From Malania oleifera (lineage: Eukaryota > Streptophyta > Magnoliopsida > Santalales > Ximeniaceae): a DNA stretch of 64,000 bases. Location of the stretch: positions 69,001,601-69,065,600 of the forward strand of contig NC_080428.1 of NCBI RefSeq assembly GCF_029873635.1, given 5' to 3'. The position numbers and the translations under genes were made by a program. This document shows, piece after piece, positions 12,121-23,143 of this stretch. The notes under the pieces are model-generated. The model did not search any database. It worked only from the letters and a program-made list of their open reading frames with translations, and had not been told where the DNA came from. Each line of letters starts with the position of its first letter. Position 1 is the stretch's first letter.

Positions 12121-13199
12121 TCTACGTTGTTCTGATCCTCTTTCTGATGAGTCTGATTTTATCTTGAGTCTGTTGTATCAGCTCTAGCCCCAATATCTGT
12201 CTCTCCCCAATCTCATCCCAGTACAATAGGGATCGACATCTTCTACCATACAATGCCTCAACTGGTGCCATCCTTATGCTAGCCTGATAGTTATTATTAT
12301 ACGCAAACTCCACCACGGGTATAAACCGTAACCAACTACCTCCAAAATCCAACACGCATGCTCATAGCATATCCTCCAATATCCGCATCATCCTCTCCAT
12401 CTGCCTATCTGTCTGAGGATGAAAGCAGTGTTGAACGACAAATGAGAATCCATGACCTCTTGCAAACTCCTCCAGAAACAGGATATAAACTGTGGGTCTC
12501 GATCTGAAACCATGGACACTAGTATGCCATGCATCCTCACTATCTCCTAAATGTATAACTCTACCAATCTGTTTAAGGAGTAGTTAACTCTGATGTGCAT
12601 AAAATGGGTAGTCTTCGTAAGTCGATCTACAACTACCTAAACGATGTCTTGTCCATTCAGCGCCGGCAGTAACCCAGTGACAAAATCCATCCCTACATGC
12701 TCCCACTTCCACTCAGGAATATACAATGCAATGACCCCATCGATCTCTCATGCTTAGTTTTTACCTGCTGGCATGTCAAACACTGTGCTATAAATTCAGT
12801 AATCTCTTTTTTCATTCCACTCCACCAAAAAGACTCCTGAAGTTCGCTATACATTTTAGTGCTACCAGGATGTACCGTATATAAGGATCGGTGCGCTTCT
12901 TCTATGATCACTTTCTTAATCTCAGGATCGGCAGGTACACATAACCTGGTACGGAACCTCAAGGCTCCATCATTTGAGATACTGAAATCCTCTTCCAAAC
13001 TATCTTGTACTTTCTCTATAAGCTCTACCAGCTTTGCATCACTCCTTTGTGTTGCTTTAATTCTTTCCTGTAGAGTCGGTTGCAACACTAGATTGGTAAT
13101 AAATGTCTGATGATCACCCTCTACGAATTCTATCCCCAGTCTCTCTAGATCCATCTGAATCGGATGTTGTATTGCCACTACAAACACTGATGCACCCAT
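12120..13199 (-). pseudogene. Y integrase zinc finger and core
   Basis: The first open stretch (12693-13199) carries the HHCC region, with HPGSTKMY, WWSGMKKEI and CLTCQQVK. The catalytic core follows in broken frames, and 12122-12355 gives the EFAYNNNYQASI and EALYGRRCR blocks found just after the core. The intact enzyme inserts element DNA into chromosomes. Frameshifts around 12360-12690 break it. Confidence 0.88.
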
Positions 13200-14500
13200 T
13201 GATTTCTAGCTCAAGGCATCACCCACCACATTAGCCTTTCCTAGGTGATAACTGATGGTGCAGTTGTAATCCTTAATCAGTTCCAACCACCTCCTCTATC
13301 TCATGTTCAATTCTTTATGCGTGAAAAAGTATTTCAAACTCTTGTGGTCAGTAAAAATCTCACGACTACCCCTAGAAAGATAATGCCGCCAAATCTTTAG
13401 TGTGTATACCACTGCTGCCAACTCTAGATCATGGGTAGGGTAATTCTTCTCATATTCTTTCAACTGTCATGAGGCATATGCTATAACTCTCCCATGTTGC
13501 ATCAGAATAAAGTCAAACCCTTTATGCGATGCATCACTGTAAATTACGAAACCCTCTTAATCTAAAGGAATCGTCAACACCGGTGCAGTGACGAGCCGCT
13601 GCTTTAACTCTTGAAAGCTCTGCTCACATTCATCGGACCATTCAAACTTCACTCATTTCCTGGTTAATCTAGTCAATGAACCCGATAACTTAGAAAAACC
13701 ATCTACAAACCTGCGATAGTATCTAGCCAATCCCAGGAAACTTATGATTTCTTGCACGTTCTTCGATCGCACCCAATCTAGTACCACCTCAATCTTACTC
13801 GGGTCTACTAAGATACCACCCATGGAGATTACATGTCCAAGGAAGGTAACTTGCTCTAGCTAGAATTCGCACTTCTTGAATCTCGTAAACAGTTTCCTTT
13901 CCCTCAGTACCTGAAGTACTATCCTTAGATGTTCCTTGTGCTCCTCTGAGCTCTTTGAATACACCAGTATGTCATCAATAAACACTACCACAAACTGATC
14001 CAAATACTGGTGGAAGACCCGATTCATCAAATCCATATACACTGCAGGAGCATTTGTCAATCCAAAACGGCATAACACGGAATTCTTAATGACCATACCG
14101 AGTCCTGAATGTTATCTTTGACACACCCTCTACTCTGACCTTTACCTGATGATACCCAGACCGAAAAATCTATCTTCAAGAAAACCTGTGTCCCTTGTAG
14201 CTAATCAAACAAATCATCAATGCAGGGAAGCGAGTATTTATTCTTGATAATTACTTTGTTAATTTCTCGATAATTGATGTACATTCTCATCGACCCATCT
14301 TTCTTTTTCACAAATAATACTGGCACTCCCTAGGGCGACACGCTGGGCCAAATAAATTCACTGTCTAACAATTCTTGCAACTGGTCCTTCAATTCCTTTA
14401 ATTTTGTCGATGTCATTCTGTACGACACTTTCGAAATCAGCCTTGTCCTCAATACTAGGTCAATAGAAAACTTTATCTCATGATTTGGAGGTAGTCCCGA
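13200..14500 (-). pseudogene. Y reverse transcriptase and RNase H
   Basis: 14330-14713 gives the entry to RT. The palm sits in 13860-14096, with [18 protein letters not shown] followed by the catalytic FIDDILVYS block. Downstream frames give TFLGHVIS, the RNase H part with YSDAS and LELAAVVY, and [10 protein letters not shown]. The intact enzyme copies element RNA into DNA. Several stops and a damaged stretch around 14100-14200 make it inactive. Confidence 0.9.
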
Positions 14501-14749
14501 CAAATCCTCTAGAAAAACATCAAGAAAATCCCTCACTATCGAGATATCCTCAACTCTCAACTCCCTTTCTGATACCGCCTTTACACAAGCCATATAACCA
14601 TGACAACCCTCTAGCAGCAACCGCCTCGCTTGAATGGCGGATAACAACTGTGGTGGGGTACGTACACAAGACCCCACAAACATGTACTCTTGTTCCCCTA
14701 GAGGCCTGAACACTACCTCCCTTTGATGACAATCTATACTAGCAGAGTG

Positions 14750-15015
14750 AGCAACTAGTCAGTCCATACCCAGTATCACCTCAAACCCATGCATATCAAA
14801 AACTACCAAATTAGCTAATAAAATCTTCCCCTGAATGCATACCGGATAGTTACTAAGTACCTTAAAACATATGCCCACAGCCTCTATCATCGTAGCCACT
14901 GATAAATTGACACCCAACTGCTGTATTTCTAACCCACAAAATTTAACAAACTCTCGGGCGATAAAAGAATGAGTCGCCCCTAAATCAAATAAAGCAGTAG
15001 CTGTAAATTACAAAA
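14750..15015 (-). pseudogene. Y aspartic protease remnant
   Basis: The minus strand encodes LFDLGATHSFIAREFVKF, the retropepsin active-site region, in which the usual D-S/T-G is changed to D-L-G. A later LGMD-like segment follows before a stop. The enzyme normally cleaves the Gag-Pol polyprotein. The changed Ser/Thr would probably abolish activity. Confidence 0.8.
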
Positions 15016-15450
15016 TTGAAATTATATCCGCCACAACATCTCCTGTTGCCTCTGCATCCCCCAGTGTCAGCGCATAGACTTGAGTTGGGGTAATATTCCT
15101 CTACTGTCTCCCTCGAGGTGCCTGATGATCTCCTCGGTATGGTTTGTAAGTAGGTGCAGCAACTGGCGGTGCTCGGCAATCCCTTGCCATATGCCCAGGC
15201 TGATAGCACCGATAACATACCATCTCCCTAACTCGGCACTCTTCCGAGTGTCTCCTGAAGCTTATAGGACAAGAAGGAAGCGTCTGACTGCCCTGTACAG
15301 CCCGATCTCTCACTATTTGTCTCCGTCCATCTCTGTTATCCTACCTCCTCCAAGGCCCTCGACTTGACCCTGCCTGAATATCTGAAGCACGAGCCTTTTA
15401 CCCTGACTCTGTGCTGTCGTGCCTCTCTAAAGGCCACCCTCGATCACTGC
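15016..15450 (-). pseudogene. Y gag C-terminal part with CCHC zinc knuckle
   Basis: The frame 15101-15313 contains CYRCYQPGHMARDC, a canonical C-x2-C-x4-H-x4-C nucleocapsid knuckle that binds RNA, followed by a Pro/Arg-rich linker. The upstream gag is cut by solo LTR A at 15456. Confidence 0.88.
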
Positions 15451-15526
15451 AGCTCTGTAGAGACCTATAAAATTATAGCAAATAAATAATAGAGAAAGGA
15501 AAATTAAAAAAGGGACAAAGTAGGGT

Positions 15527-15742
15527 TCGTCGACGAATGCCCTGGTTTTGTCAACGAAGTCCCATATAAGGTCCGTGGACGAACCTCAGTGTTTCGTCGA
15601 AGAAAAGATATCGAGAAGGGTGATTCAAACCCTTTGGTTCGTCGATGAGCTCATCACCATCATTGACGAACTCCTTTCTTTTGCTCGTCGAAAAGTACAC
15701 GTGGCTCGTCGATGAAGCCACGTGGACAATTGCTTATATATA
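15527..15742 (+). promoter_or_regulatory. GTCGAC palindrome array, G-box and TATA box of LTR A
   Basis: Motifs centred on GTCGAC or close variants start at about 15530, 15550, 15575, 15596, 15641, 15662, 15687 and 15708. The first is the perfect 12-bp palindrome TTCGTCGACGAA. A CACGTG core (in CCACGTGG, around 15718-15725) and a TATATATA box (15735-15742) follow at once. This is the U3 promoter-proximal region of the LTR. Binding by a host factor is inferred from repetition and placement only. Confidence 0.65.
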
Positions 15743-16214
15743 GTCAGAAATTGCATTTTCAGTGAAAGAATTGTTTTCTTATTGTTTCTCTCTCTAAAAA
15801 TCCGGCCTTCTCACCTTCTCTTTAAGATTCCAGCCCTGTTTCTCCCCGGTTCAAAGATCAGAAGATACTATGATGATCCTGGGGAGATTCTCTACAACTT
15901 ATCCGGAGAAGAATTTTGGTTTGAGGAGTTCAGGCACCATCCCAAAATCAGGGTAAGTAGGATATTTTAGGGTTTTCATAGTTATCAGACTTTTCTGAAC
16001 CCAGATTTTGTATTAGATGTTGATATATTGGTGTTTGGGATGATTAAACTAGGGTGTTGTGATTTCAGGGTTTGGGTTTCCAAACACCGCAGACATGGAT
16101 TAAGGATCCCAGCGGGTGTTATCTCAAGAACCCAGATAAAATGATAAATATTTTATAGCTTAGAAATGTGAGTATGATAATTATTATTGATATTTAGTTG
16201 ATTGATAGGGGGAA

Positions 16215-16215
<1 letters not shown>

Positions 16216-16278
<63 letters not shown>
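16216..16278. repeat. (AT)n(GT)n microsatellite in LTR A
   Basis: About 11 AT units followed by about 20 GT units. Confidence 0.95.
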
Positions 16279-16281
<3 letters not shown>

Positions 16282-16639
16282 TTCAGGGCGTTTAAATTAT
16301 GAACGCTGCAAGCGTACAGCGTGAAACAGGGAAATTATAAACACTTTCAGAAAATCCTGTAAGGGAAATATGTTATGCCGGTTAAATTAGAAATATTATC
16401 AGTAAAGTATAGTATTTGAATATGAATTATAGAGTATGGTTTTGAATAAATTAGAGCATGGAAATTATTTAGTATTACAGATGATATTTATTGAGTTTTA
16501 TTAAATTATGTGGCATGAGAAATACTGAAATATTTACAGAATTTTATACAAATTTACAGACTTATGATTATATAGCTTTTATAGAGTTATGAAATACAAC
16601 TTATACAGTTTTATTTACAGAGCTACGGCTATACAGAGG

Positions 16640-16860
16640 CTTACAGAATTATAGTTTACATGGTTATACAAAAATATGATTATACAGTATTTTACAAAAC
16701 CATGATTATATAGTATTTTACAGAACCATGTTTATACAGTATTTTACATAATTATGTTTATACATAATTTTACAGAACCATGATATACAGAGTATAGAAC
16801 CATGACATATAGAAATACAGGTTATACAAAAATACAAATTATACAGAAATACAATTGTTA
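16640..16860. repeat. Imperfect TACAG..CATGATTATA repeats in LTR A
   Basis: Several copies of an imperfect unit of about 30 bp resembling TACAGTATTTTACAGAACCA lie in a row, with clear copies near 16683, 16714 and 16735. Confidence 0.6.
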
Positions 16861-17858
16861 CAACGTCATGGTTAATACAGTTGATATAGAATCATGGTAA
16901 AACAGATAGAAATTATATAGAAATAGTATTGCATAATATCAACTTTGATGGAGCAAAGCAGTTTACAGAGCATGGTACTGTAACTATACAATATAGACAG
17001 TACAACTATACGTCTTAGATAGAGTATGGTATTACTGATTGTGCCATAGGTAGGGTGGAGGGTTCCCTAGCGTCCGGACTAGGTGGAGTGGGCCTTTTGT
17101 GCTATAGACATATACAGACATATGCATACAGTTAGACTAGCACTGGTAGGCCAACCAGTGTTCAGTCCTGCCTACGGGCCGCACAAGCTTGTCATGAGGG
17201 GTTAAATCATGACATACAACCATCTAGAGAAGTTTTCAAAATTATGTACATATACATTATACACAATAAACAGAGATTACCTATTATAGTTAAAAGAATG
17301 ATTGAATAGATATCTCACAAAATTACCTTATTTTAAATGACATAGGTGTGGGTTATTATACAGATACTTTTGCATGATTTCTCATTTATAATTTATAATT
17401 AAAGATTATGTTTGCGTACAGACTCATATGCCACACACTGCTAATAACATGTTTCTCCTTATTAAGAGGTGTCTCACCCTAGCATTATGAACATTTCAGG
17501 TAACTTAGAGAGATGTGCAGGGCCGGCTCAGAGATAGTAGGCGACTAAGTCGGTATAGTTTTGGGGTGAGTCTTGGGCTAAGTAGTAAAGCCCTCAGTGT
17601 TTTGGGATTTTTGGGGAATGATGTGTATGTGTGTATATATATGTGTATAGAGGATCAATATTGTGTATTTTGGGATATGGTTTGGATATATATGTTTTCC
17701 GCTGCATAGATATTATATACAAAGAATGCACAGGATACCACGGCACCCGCTTTGGGCCGTGATGATAACAAATATCTATATACAGGGTATCGAAGTTATG
17801 ATATATAGTTTGACAGCATTAAAAAAAATGGTTAGAAATTTTGGGTCATTACAAGCTC

Positions 17859-18014
17859 TATTTACTACCTCCGCAAACGTCTGAGCCCAAAAGCCTATAG
17901 CCTACTCAAATAGATTCTGCCTCCAACCTTCCTCAAACTTCTTCACCTTCCTCTCCTCTTCAGGTACTAAATATGGAGCAAACCGAGACAGCTCAATAAA
18001 TCTCGTCGCATACT
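17859..18014 (-). pseudogene. Y gag fragment between solo LTRs A and B
   Basis: The minus strand reads RFIELSRFAPYLVPEEERKV and KKFEEGWR, the typical middle of a Tekay/Del-type gag. It joins the knuckle part across LTR A and the N-terminal part across LTR B. One stop is present. Confidence 0.82.
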
Positions 18015-18127
18015 GCTATTGTAACAACCCGAAAAATTTTAACTATTTAAAATAATAAGAAAGATAATAAAAGGAAAAAGGGGAAATAGAAGGAAAATAA
18101 ATTTTAAAGGATAATAAGTAGGTGCTC

Positions 18128-18340
18128 GTCGACAAGATTGATTTTTTCGTTGACAAGCAATCTTCTAAGCCTCGTCACCGAGTATGCATGTCTCGTCGAC
18201 AAGGGTTTAACGAGAGAGGTTCTTATTTGTTTGTATTTCATCGATGAGCTCCCAATTTCATCCACGAACTGTGTTCTTGGGCTCATTGACGAGTCCAGAT
18301 GTATCGTCGATGAGGCCACGTGGCAAGTTACCTATAAATA
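18128..18340 (+). promoter_or_regulatory. GTCGAC palindrome array, G-box and TATA box of LTR B
   Basis: Motifs start at about 18128 (GTCGAC), 18149 (GTTGAC), 18174, 18195 (GTCGAC), 18240 (ATCGAT), 18260, 18285 (ATTGAC) and 18306 (GTCGAT). Steps are 21, 25, 21, 45, 20, 25 and 21 bp. CCACGTGG and TATAAATA follow, with 27 bp from the last motif to TATA as in LTR A. Confidence 0.65.
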
Positions 18341-18767
18341 GGCAAAAATAAGAATTTCAATGAAGGATTTCATTTTTCTTCTATTTCTCTCTCCAAAAAC
18401 GGCCTCTCTGCCTGCTATCTTCAAATCTGGCCTGGTTTTAGCTCGATTCGAAGATTGGAAGCTACCACGAGACTCCTGGAAAAATTCTCTGCAACATAGG
18501 CGGAGGAGAATTTCGATTTGAGAAGTTTGAGGAACATCCCAAAACCAGGGTAAATGAGATATTTTAAGGTTTTATTATTATTTTTAAATATATGGAACCT
18601 AGGAAGTATTAAATGAGTGTTTTTCTGAGATTTGAGTAAGTTGAGATTTTTGGAATACAGAGTCTTTTTTCTCGTTCGGTTTAAGTAGGAATTCGGGGAG
18701 CAGGTAAGGGGAAATACTTTATAACAGATTTTTATTAATTTTAAACAGGTTAGATTTTGGGTATAAG

Positions 18768-18800
<33 letters not shown>

Positions 18801-19119
18801 GTATAATTTTCTGAACGGTGTAGGTATTGAAAATACTTTTTTTTTTAATATAAATTATATTAGGAAAAATCATGTGGCATGAAAACAACTTTGATAATTA
18901 AATGATTGCGAGTATTGCGGATTTATGATTTATTGTGTGATTGTGAATACTGTCTGGGCTGCGAATTCTACTTGGTTAAACATACTGATTGGTTGTGGAT
19001 ACTTTCTGATTGTGTATAATGTGGAAGATGCATGATGTGTTTGACTGGTTGGTTTTGATATTGATTTGTGTTGTGGTTCATGTAAATTGTGATATAGTGT
19101 TAGCAGTGGTATGAGAAGG

Positions 19120-19235
19120 TCGTTTTATAGTACCTGATATAACTGTCATATAACATTGGCAGTGGTATAAGGAGATCGTTATATGAGCGTTTATATTGGG
19201 GGGTAAAACATTGGCAGTGGTATGGGGAGTTTGTT
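19120..19235. repeat. Three imperfect GGCAGTGGTAT repeats in LTR B
   Basis: Units near 19100, 19155 and 19210 share (G/A)GCAGTGGTATGRGGAG followed by a T-rich end. Confidence 0.6.
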
Positions 19236-19287
19236 TTACCTATTTACCATGAACAGGGTGGTATATGTTGTAATCTATGTGATGATT

Positions 19288-19470
19288 AGTCCTGTGTGGA
19301 CTGTGTAACCTGTGTGGTTGATTAGTCCTGTGTGGATCAGTCCTGTGTGGACGTGTATGTTGTATGTATGATAGTCCTGTGTGGACTAGTCCTATATGGA
19401 CATTGCATTCTGTGTGGATATGGGCCCTGTGTGGGTGAGAATGAAGAATGTGTATATCCTGTGTGGACTG
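19288..19470. repeat. TCCTGTGTGGAC repeat cluster in LTR B
   Basis: About eight to nine copies of CCTGTGTGG(A/T) at irregular spacing of 12-40 bp. Confidence 0.75.
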
Positions 19471-20280
19471 ATTGTGGTATGTGTACATGTGGAACTTGTG
19501 AAATGATCAGCGTTGGTTACGTTTAACTTTAATTACATAAGTATTTATGGTCAAGTCGAACTCTCCACCCGAGGGCTTGCTGAAGAAGGCGAGTGCTCTG
19601 GTAATTATCTGTGGATACCAGAGCAGAGGAAAGCTACTTGTATGGGTGGGTTACTTTCCCTATTCTCAGAGACTTTACTTAAATACATAACCCGAGGGCT
19701 TACTGAGAAAGGTGAGTGTCCTAGTGTTAGCACTAGAGCAGAAGGAATCTACTTGTATGGGCGGGTAGACTTCCCTATTCTCAAGAATTATCAGTAAAAA
19801 TAATTATGTATGTGTGTATGTGATTGGGTGACGGAGAAGTCGACAATGATGTGATTATGAATCCATTTACTTGGCTGCTATTGGTGATGATATACAATTG
19901 TATGCATATTTTGTAATTATATATTAAACACTTCAGCCACATACTATTATAATTTATTTCTTCCTTACTGAGAAGTGTCTCACCCCGGCGAATATTTAAT
20001 CTTTTCAGGTCTTCCAGGTGATTGAGCTTAGATAGCTCCAAGGCGGGGTTAGTTTTTGTGAGTAGATATCAGAACGGTTATATGTATAGTTTTATGTTTA
20101 ATATATTTTATCCTGGTTATGTAATATGAAGAGTGAGATTTTATTTTAAGGGTCTGCATATGTAAATCTAGAATTCTGTTATTTTTTTTTTAGGTTATTT
20201 AATTAATTCTGCAGCGTGAATGGTATTAGAGATGTATGATTGGTCTCATAACACTTCGACCCCACGTGGTGGGTCCAGGG

Positions 20281-22265
20281 TGTAATGACCCGAAGAATAA
20301 TGGTATTTAAATAATAAAGAGGGAAGGAAATGAAAACAAAAACAGAAACAGAAGGAGACAGTGTTCGTCGACGACATTGCACTTTTGGTGTAATAAACCA
20401 CGAATTTAATTAAGGACTCGTCGATGAAGATAACATAGGGGCTCGTCGACGAGAAGATACCAAGAGATGTTTTAAGCGACTCTGAATTTCGTCAATGAAG
20501 GGGAGAGCTCATCGACGAATTTCCTTTTGACCTCGTTGACGAGGTGACGTGGCTCGTCGACGAATCCCACAGTATAAATAGTATTAAACTCAAATTTTAT
20601 GCAGAAAACGGCAGAAATTCTCTCTATCTCTCCTCCCTATGGTTCCTGTTCCTTCTCTCTTCGATTTTGGCCCCGCCGTTCGCTGGATCGACGATCTGAA
20701 GCCACCACGACACTCCTGGGAAAGTTCTTCCTAAGTTTGCCAGAGCGAATCGTCGGTGGGACGAAGTTGGATTTCATCCCAGTTTCAAGGTAAGGTCTTC
20801 TTGTTAAAACTAGACTTTCCAGCAGTTGTAGAGAATGTAGTAGACGTAGAAATAGGGACATTTTGTTCTAGGATATTTGGTTTTCAGGGTGTTAAGTGGA
20901 AAACCCTGCAGGTGCAGGACCCGACTCAGTAGGGGGATTTTAGCAAAATCAGGTAAGGGAAATATGCTATGCTAGGCAAACCTATTATGATTCAGTATAA
21001 ATTATATGTTTTCATCAAATTATTATTCAGATTATTTATGCAGTTTCAGAGCCCGATAATGTTGATATTTAATTGTGTGGCATGAGTTAGTATTAGCAGT
21101 ACAAGGTTTCCATAATTTTCAGAATACCGTGATTTTCAGCATACACACAGAAACTTGTATTTTGCAGTATTTTCATAATATTATGATATACCTATTTCAA
21201 AACCATAACATTCAGTTCATACAGTAAATTAGATATTTCAATTATACAATTAAGCAGATATCTCAGAAATTCAGTTATTGCAGTTTACTTAGCAATTTAT
21301 ATGATGTTATGGTTATTTCATATGTTACGAAATCATGGTAAAAACAGTATTTTAGAAATATCAGTTACGTATATAGTATCAGACCTTGATGAACCATATT
21401 CAGTAGCAGAGCACGGTACCGTAGTTATATTCAGTTCAGAGTGCAACCCCTATTCAGATAATAGGTGGTGTTCAGAAGTCGATTGTGTCTATGTTGTGAA
21501 CAGGCTCCCCATCAAACATGGGTTGAGGGGGCCGATCTGACTGTCGAAGTTCAGTTGACTTACCCCCATCTGCCAGCCAGGCTAGGTCCCGCCTTCGGGC
21601 CGCACAACCCTGTCATGAAGGGTTAATTCATGACTTTAGTTATCCATCTAGAGAATTTTCACGGTTATTATTTATACATATTATGATTAGATTTATATAC
21701 GACATTTATACTTATAAGTATTATCAGTATTATGAATAAAACATTCTAAATAATTAGTTTATGTTAAGTTACAGAAGCATGTTTTATTTGATAACAAGTA
21801 TACAGGTTTTCTCAGTTTGTTATATATGGTATATTATTTTAGATCAGATTTTTCGAGTATATGACTCACTTGCTACACCCTAATAATAGCATGTTTCTTC
21901 TTACTGAGCGTCGCCTCATCCCATTTAACTTATATCTTTTTGGTGATCTAGTGAGGCGAGCAGATTAGGCTTACAGATAGAGGAGGTTTAGTGTTGCCTG
22001 TTGTTAGAGTGAGTATTTTGGGGAAGGTTTTCCTTGTATAGTTCTAGTCTCAGATGAGGTATATTTTGAGAGATACTGCTGTGTATTTATATTGTGAGAG
22101 TATGTTAGCACTCTGGTATTGTATTGTATATATATGGTTTCAGTTGTATGGATTCAGCTTCCCGCTGCTTAGGTTGATGTTTTATTCCATCAGGAGTTAT
22201 CAGTACAGCTTAACTTAATTTATATAGATATATATAAAAAAAATTTAAATTAGTAGGTCGTTACA
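20281..22265 (+). mobile_element. Solo LTR C
   Basis: 1985 bp, starting TGTAATGACCCGAAG and ending GGTCGTTACA, with a perfect TSD CAGGG (20276-20280 and 22266-22270). It landed 7 bp inside the 3' end of LTR B. Plus orientation by the TATAAATA box at 20573-20580. No internal retroelement domain. Start and end sequences resemble those of B, so the two belong to related families. Confidence 0.93.
20367..20580 (+). promoter_or_regulatory. GTCGAC palindrome array and TATA box of LTR C
   Basis: Motifs start at about 20367 (GTCGAC), 20420 (GTCGAT), 20445 (GTCGAC), 20491 (GTCAAT), 20511 (ATCGAC), 20535 (GTTGAC) and 20556 (GTCGAC). The last steps are 25, 46, 20, 24 and 21 bp, as in A and B. GACGTGG lies inside the array and the TATA box follows 17 bp after the start of the last motif. 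Confidence 0.65.
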
Positions 22266-22282
22266 CAGGGCGTTACAGCTGT

Positions 22283-22760
22283 ATTGTCAACTTTCCCTAC
22301 TTCAGATGTAGAAACTCCGCCGCCTTTGTACTCCTAACAGTAGCGTTAAAGTACCTCTCAAAAAAGATTTCCCTAAAGCGACTCCACGTCACCGCTACAG
22401 GGTCAGGTCTTTGCTCATCAAAAAATCTCGCTGATCTCCACTAGCGCTTTGCCTCCCCTGTCAGCTTAAATGTCGCAAATAAAACTTTTTGCTCCTCCGT
22501 GCATGGTTAAACCGCCAGCATGTCCTCTTTATCCTAGACCTAGTTCTCAGCTACAAGTGGGTTAGCTCCTCGAGAAAACAATGGAGGTCTTATCCGCGTG
22601 AACTGCTCAATCGTGCAGCTCTGTCCTCCTAAACTCCTAGCCATCTCTAACATCACTTGCTAGGTGATGCTACATAATGCAACATTAGGATCTCCTCTAC
22701 ACATATCGAAAGGCCCTGCATCATCACCCCCAGCATGTGCACTACTACTCCCTGGATCTG
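22283..22760 (-). pseudogene. Y gag N-terminal region
   Basis: The minus strand carries MLEMARSLGGQ and a following gag core with FARP-like changes, EEQKVLFATFKLTGEAKRW and FFERYFNATVR. These are the retrotransposon gag domain of Tekay/Del-type chromoviruses. At least one stop and no clean ATG. It continues across solo LTR B to 17859-18014. Confidence 0.8.
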
Positions 22761-23130
22761 TCTTGCAATTGAAATAACACAGTCTCAGAACTCTATTATC
22801 ATATCTCATCAACACACCCAATATACTCAAATTCATAAAATATTATGCTATAGACATTTCTCTTAACACTCTTAATCCCCATTTAAGATTCAATCCTACC
22901 ACTCAGAAACACGATCTGGTGATAGTATCTATGGTTTTCCAGAAGTTGTCACCCTAAGAAAAACAAAGAAACAACCACGGAACTCCTGCTTCCAAGTTGC
23001 AAGACAGAACCCTAAATTCTAATATCATCCTCTAACAACAACTGATTCATATCTCATCTATATCCATTCTTATACACTGGTATTGTATTCCACTATTTAC
23101 TAATGTCTGCAGAACTTAGCAAACCTAGAC
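22760..23130 (-). other. 5' leader of element Y
   Basis: Non-coding stretch between gag and primer site. It is alignable by eye with the primer-site end of the X internal region. Confidence 0.6.
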
Positions 23131-23143
23131 TCTGATACTAAAC
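23131..23143 (-). promoter_or_regulatory. Primer-binding site of element Y
   Basis: The minus strand reads TTTAGTATCAGA just inside the 5' LTR; expected TGGTATCAGA, so the TGG end has decayed. Confidence 0.7.

Larger units (their letters stand above)
15456..17853 (+). mobile_element. Solo LTR A
   Basis: 2398 bp, starting TGTAGAGACC and ending GGTCATTACA, flanked by a perfect 5-bp TSD AGCTC (15451-15455 and 17854-17858) in the gag of Y. No primer site, gag or pol lies inside, so the internal part was lost by recombination between LTRs. A TATA box at 15735-15742 shows plus orientation. The 5' part carries an array of GTCGAC palindromes (separate entry). The middle holds imperfect TACAGAACCATGATTATA-type repeats and an (AT)n(GT)n run. 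Confidence 0.93.
18020..22277 (+). mobile_element. Solo LTR B (interrupted by solo LTR C)
   Basis: Starts TGTAACAACCCGAA at 18020 and ends GGGCGTTACA, with its last 7 bp displaced to 22271-22277 by insertion of C. Own length is about 2.27 kb. The TSD is GCTAT (18015-18019) and GCTGT (22278-22282), one mismatch. No internal retroelement domain. TATA box TATAAATA at 18333-18340 gives plus orientation. The 3' half has TCCTGTGTGGAC-type repeats. Confidence 0.88.

Noticed and set aside
18421..18888. 155-codon minus frame in LTR B
   Set aside because: Antisense of LTR sequence including an AT microsatellite; no domain.
19288..19470. CCTGTGTGGAC repeats as a CRISPR-like array
   Set aside because: Spacing is irregular, the copies are degenerate, and the context is a plant LTR.
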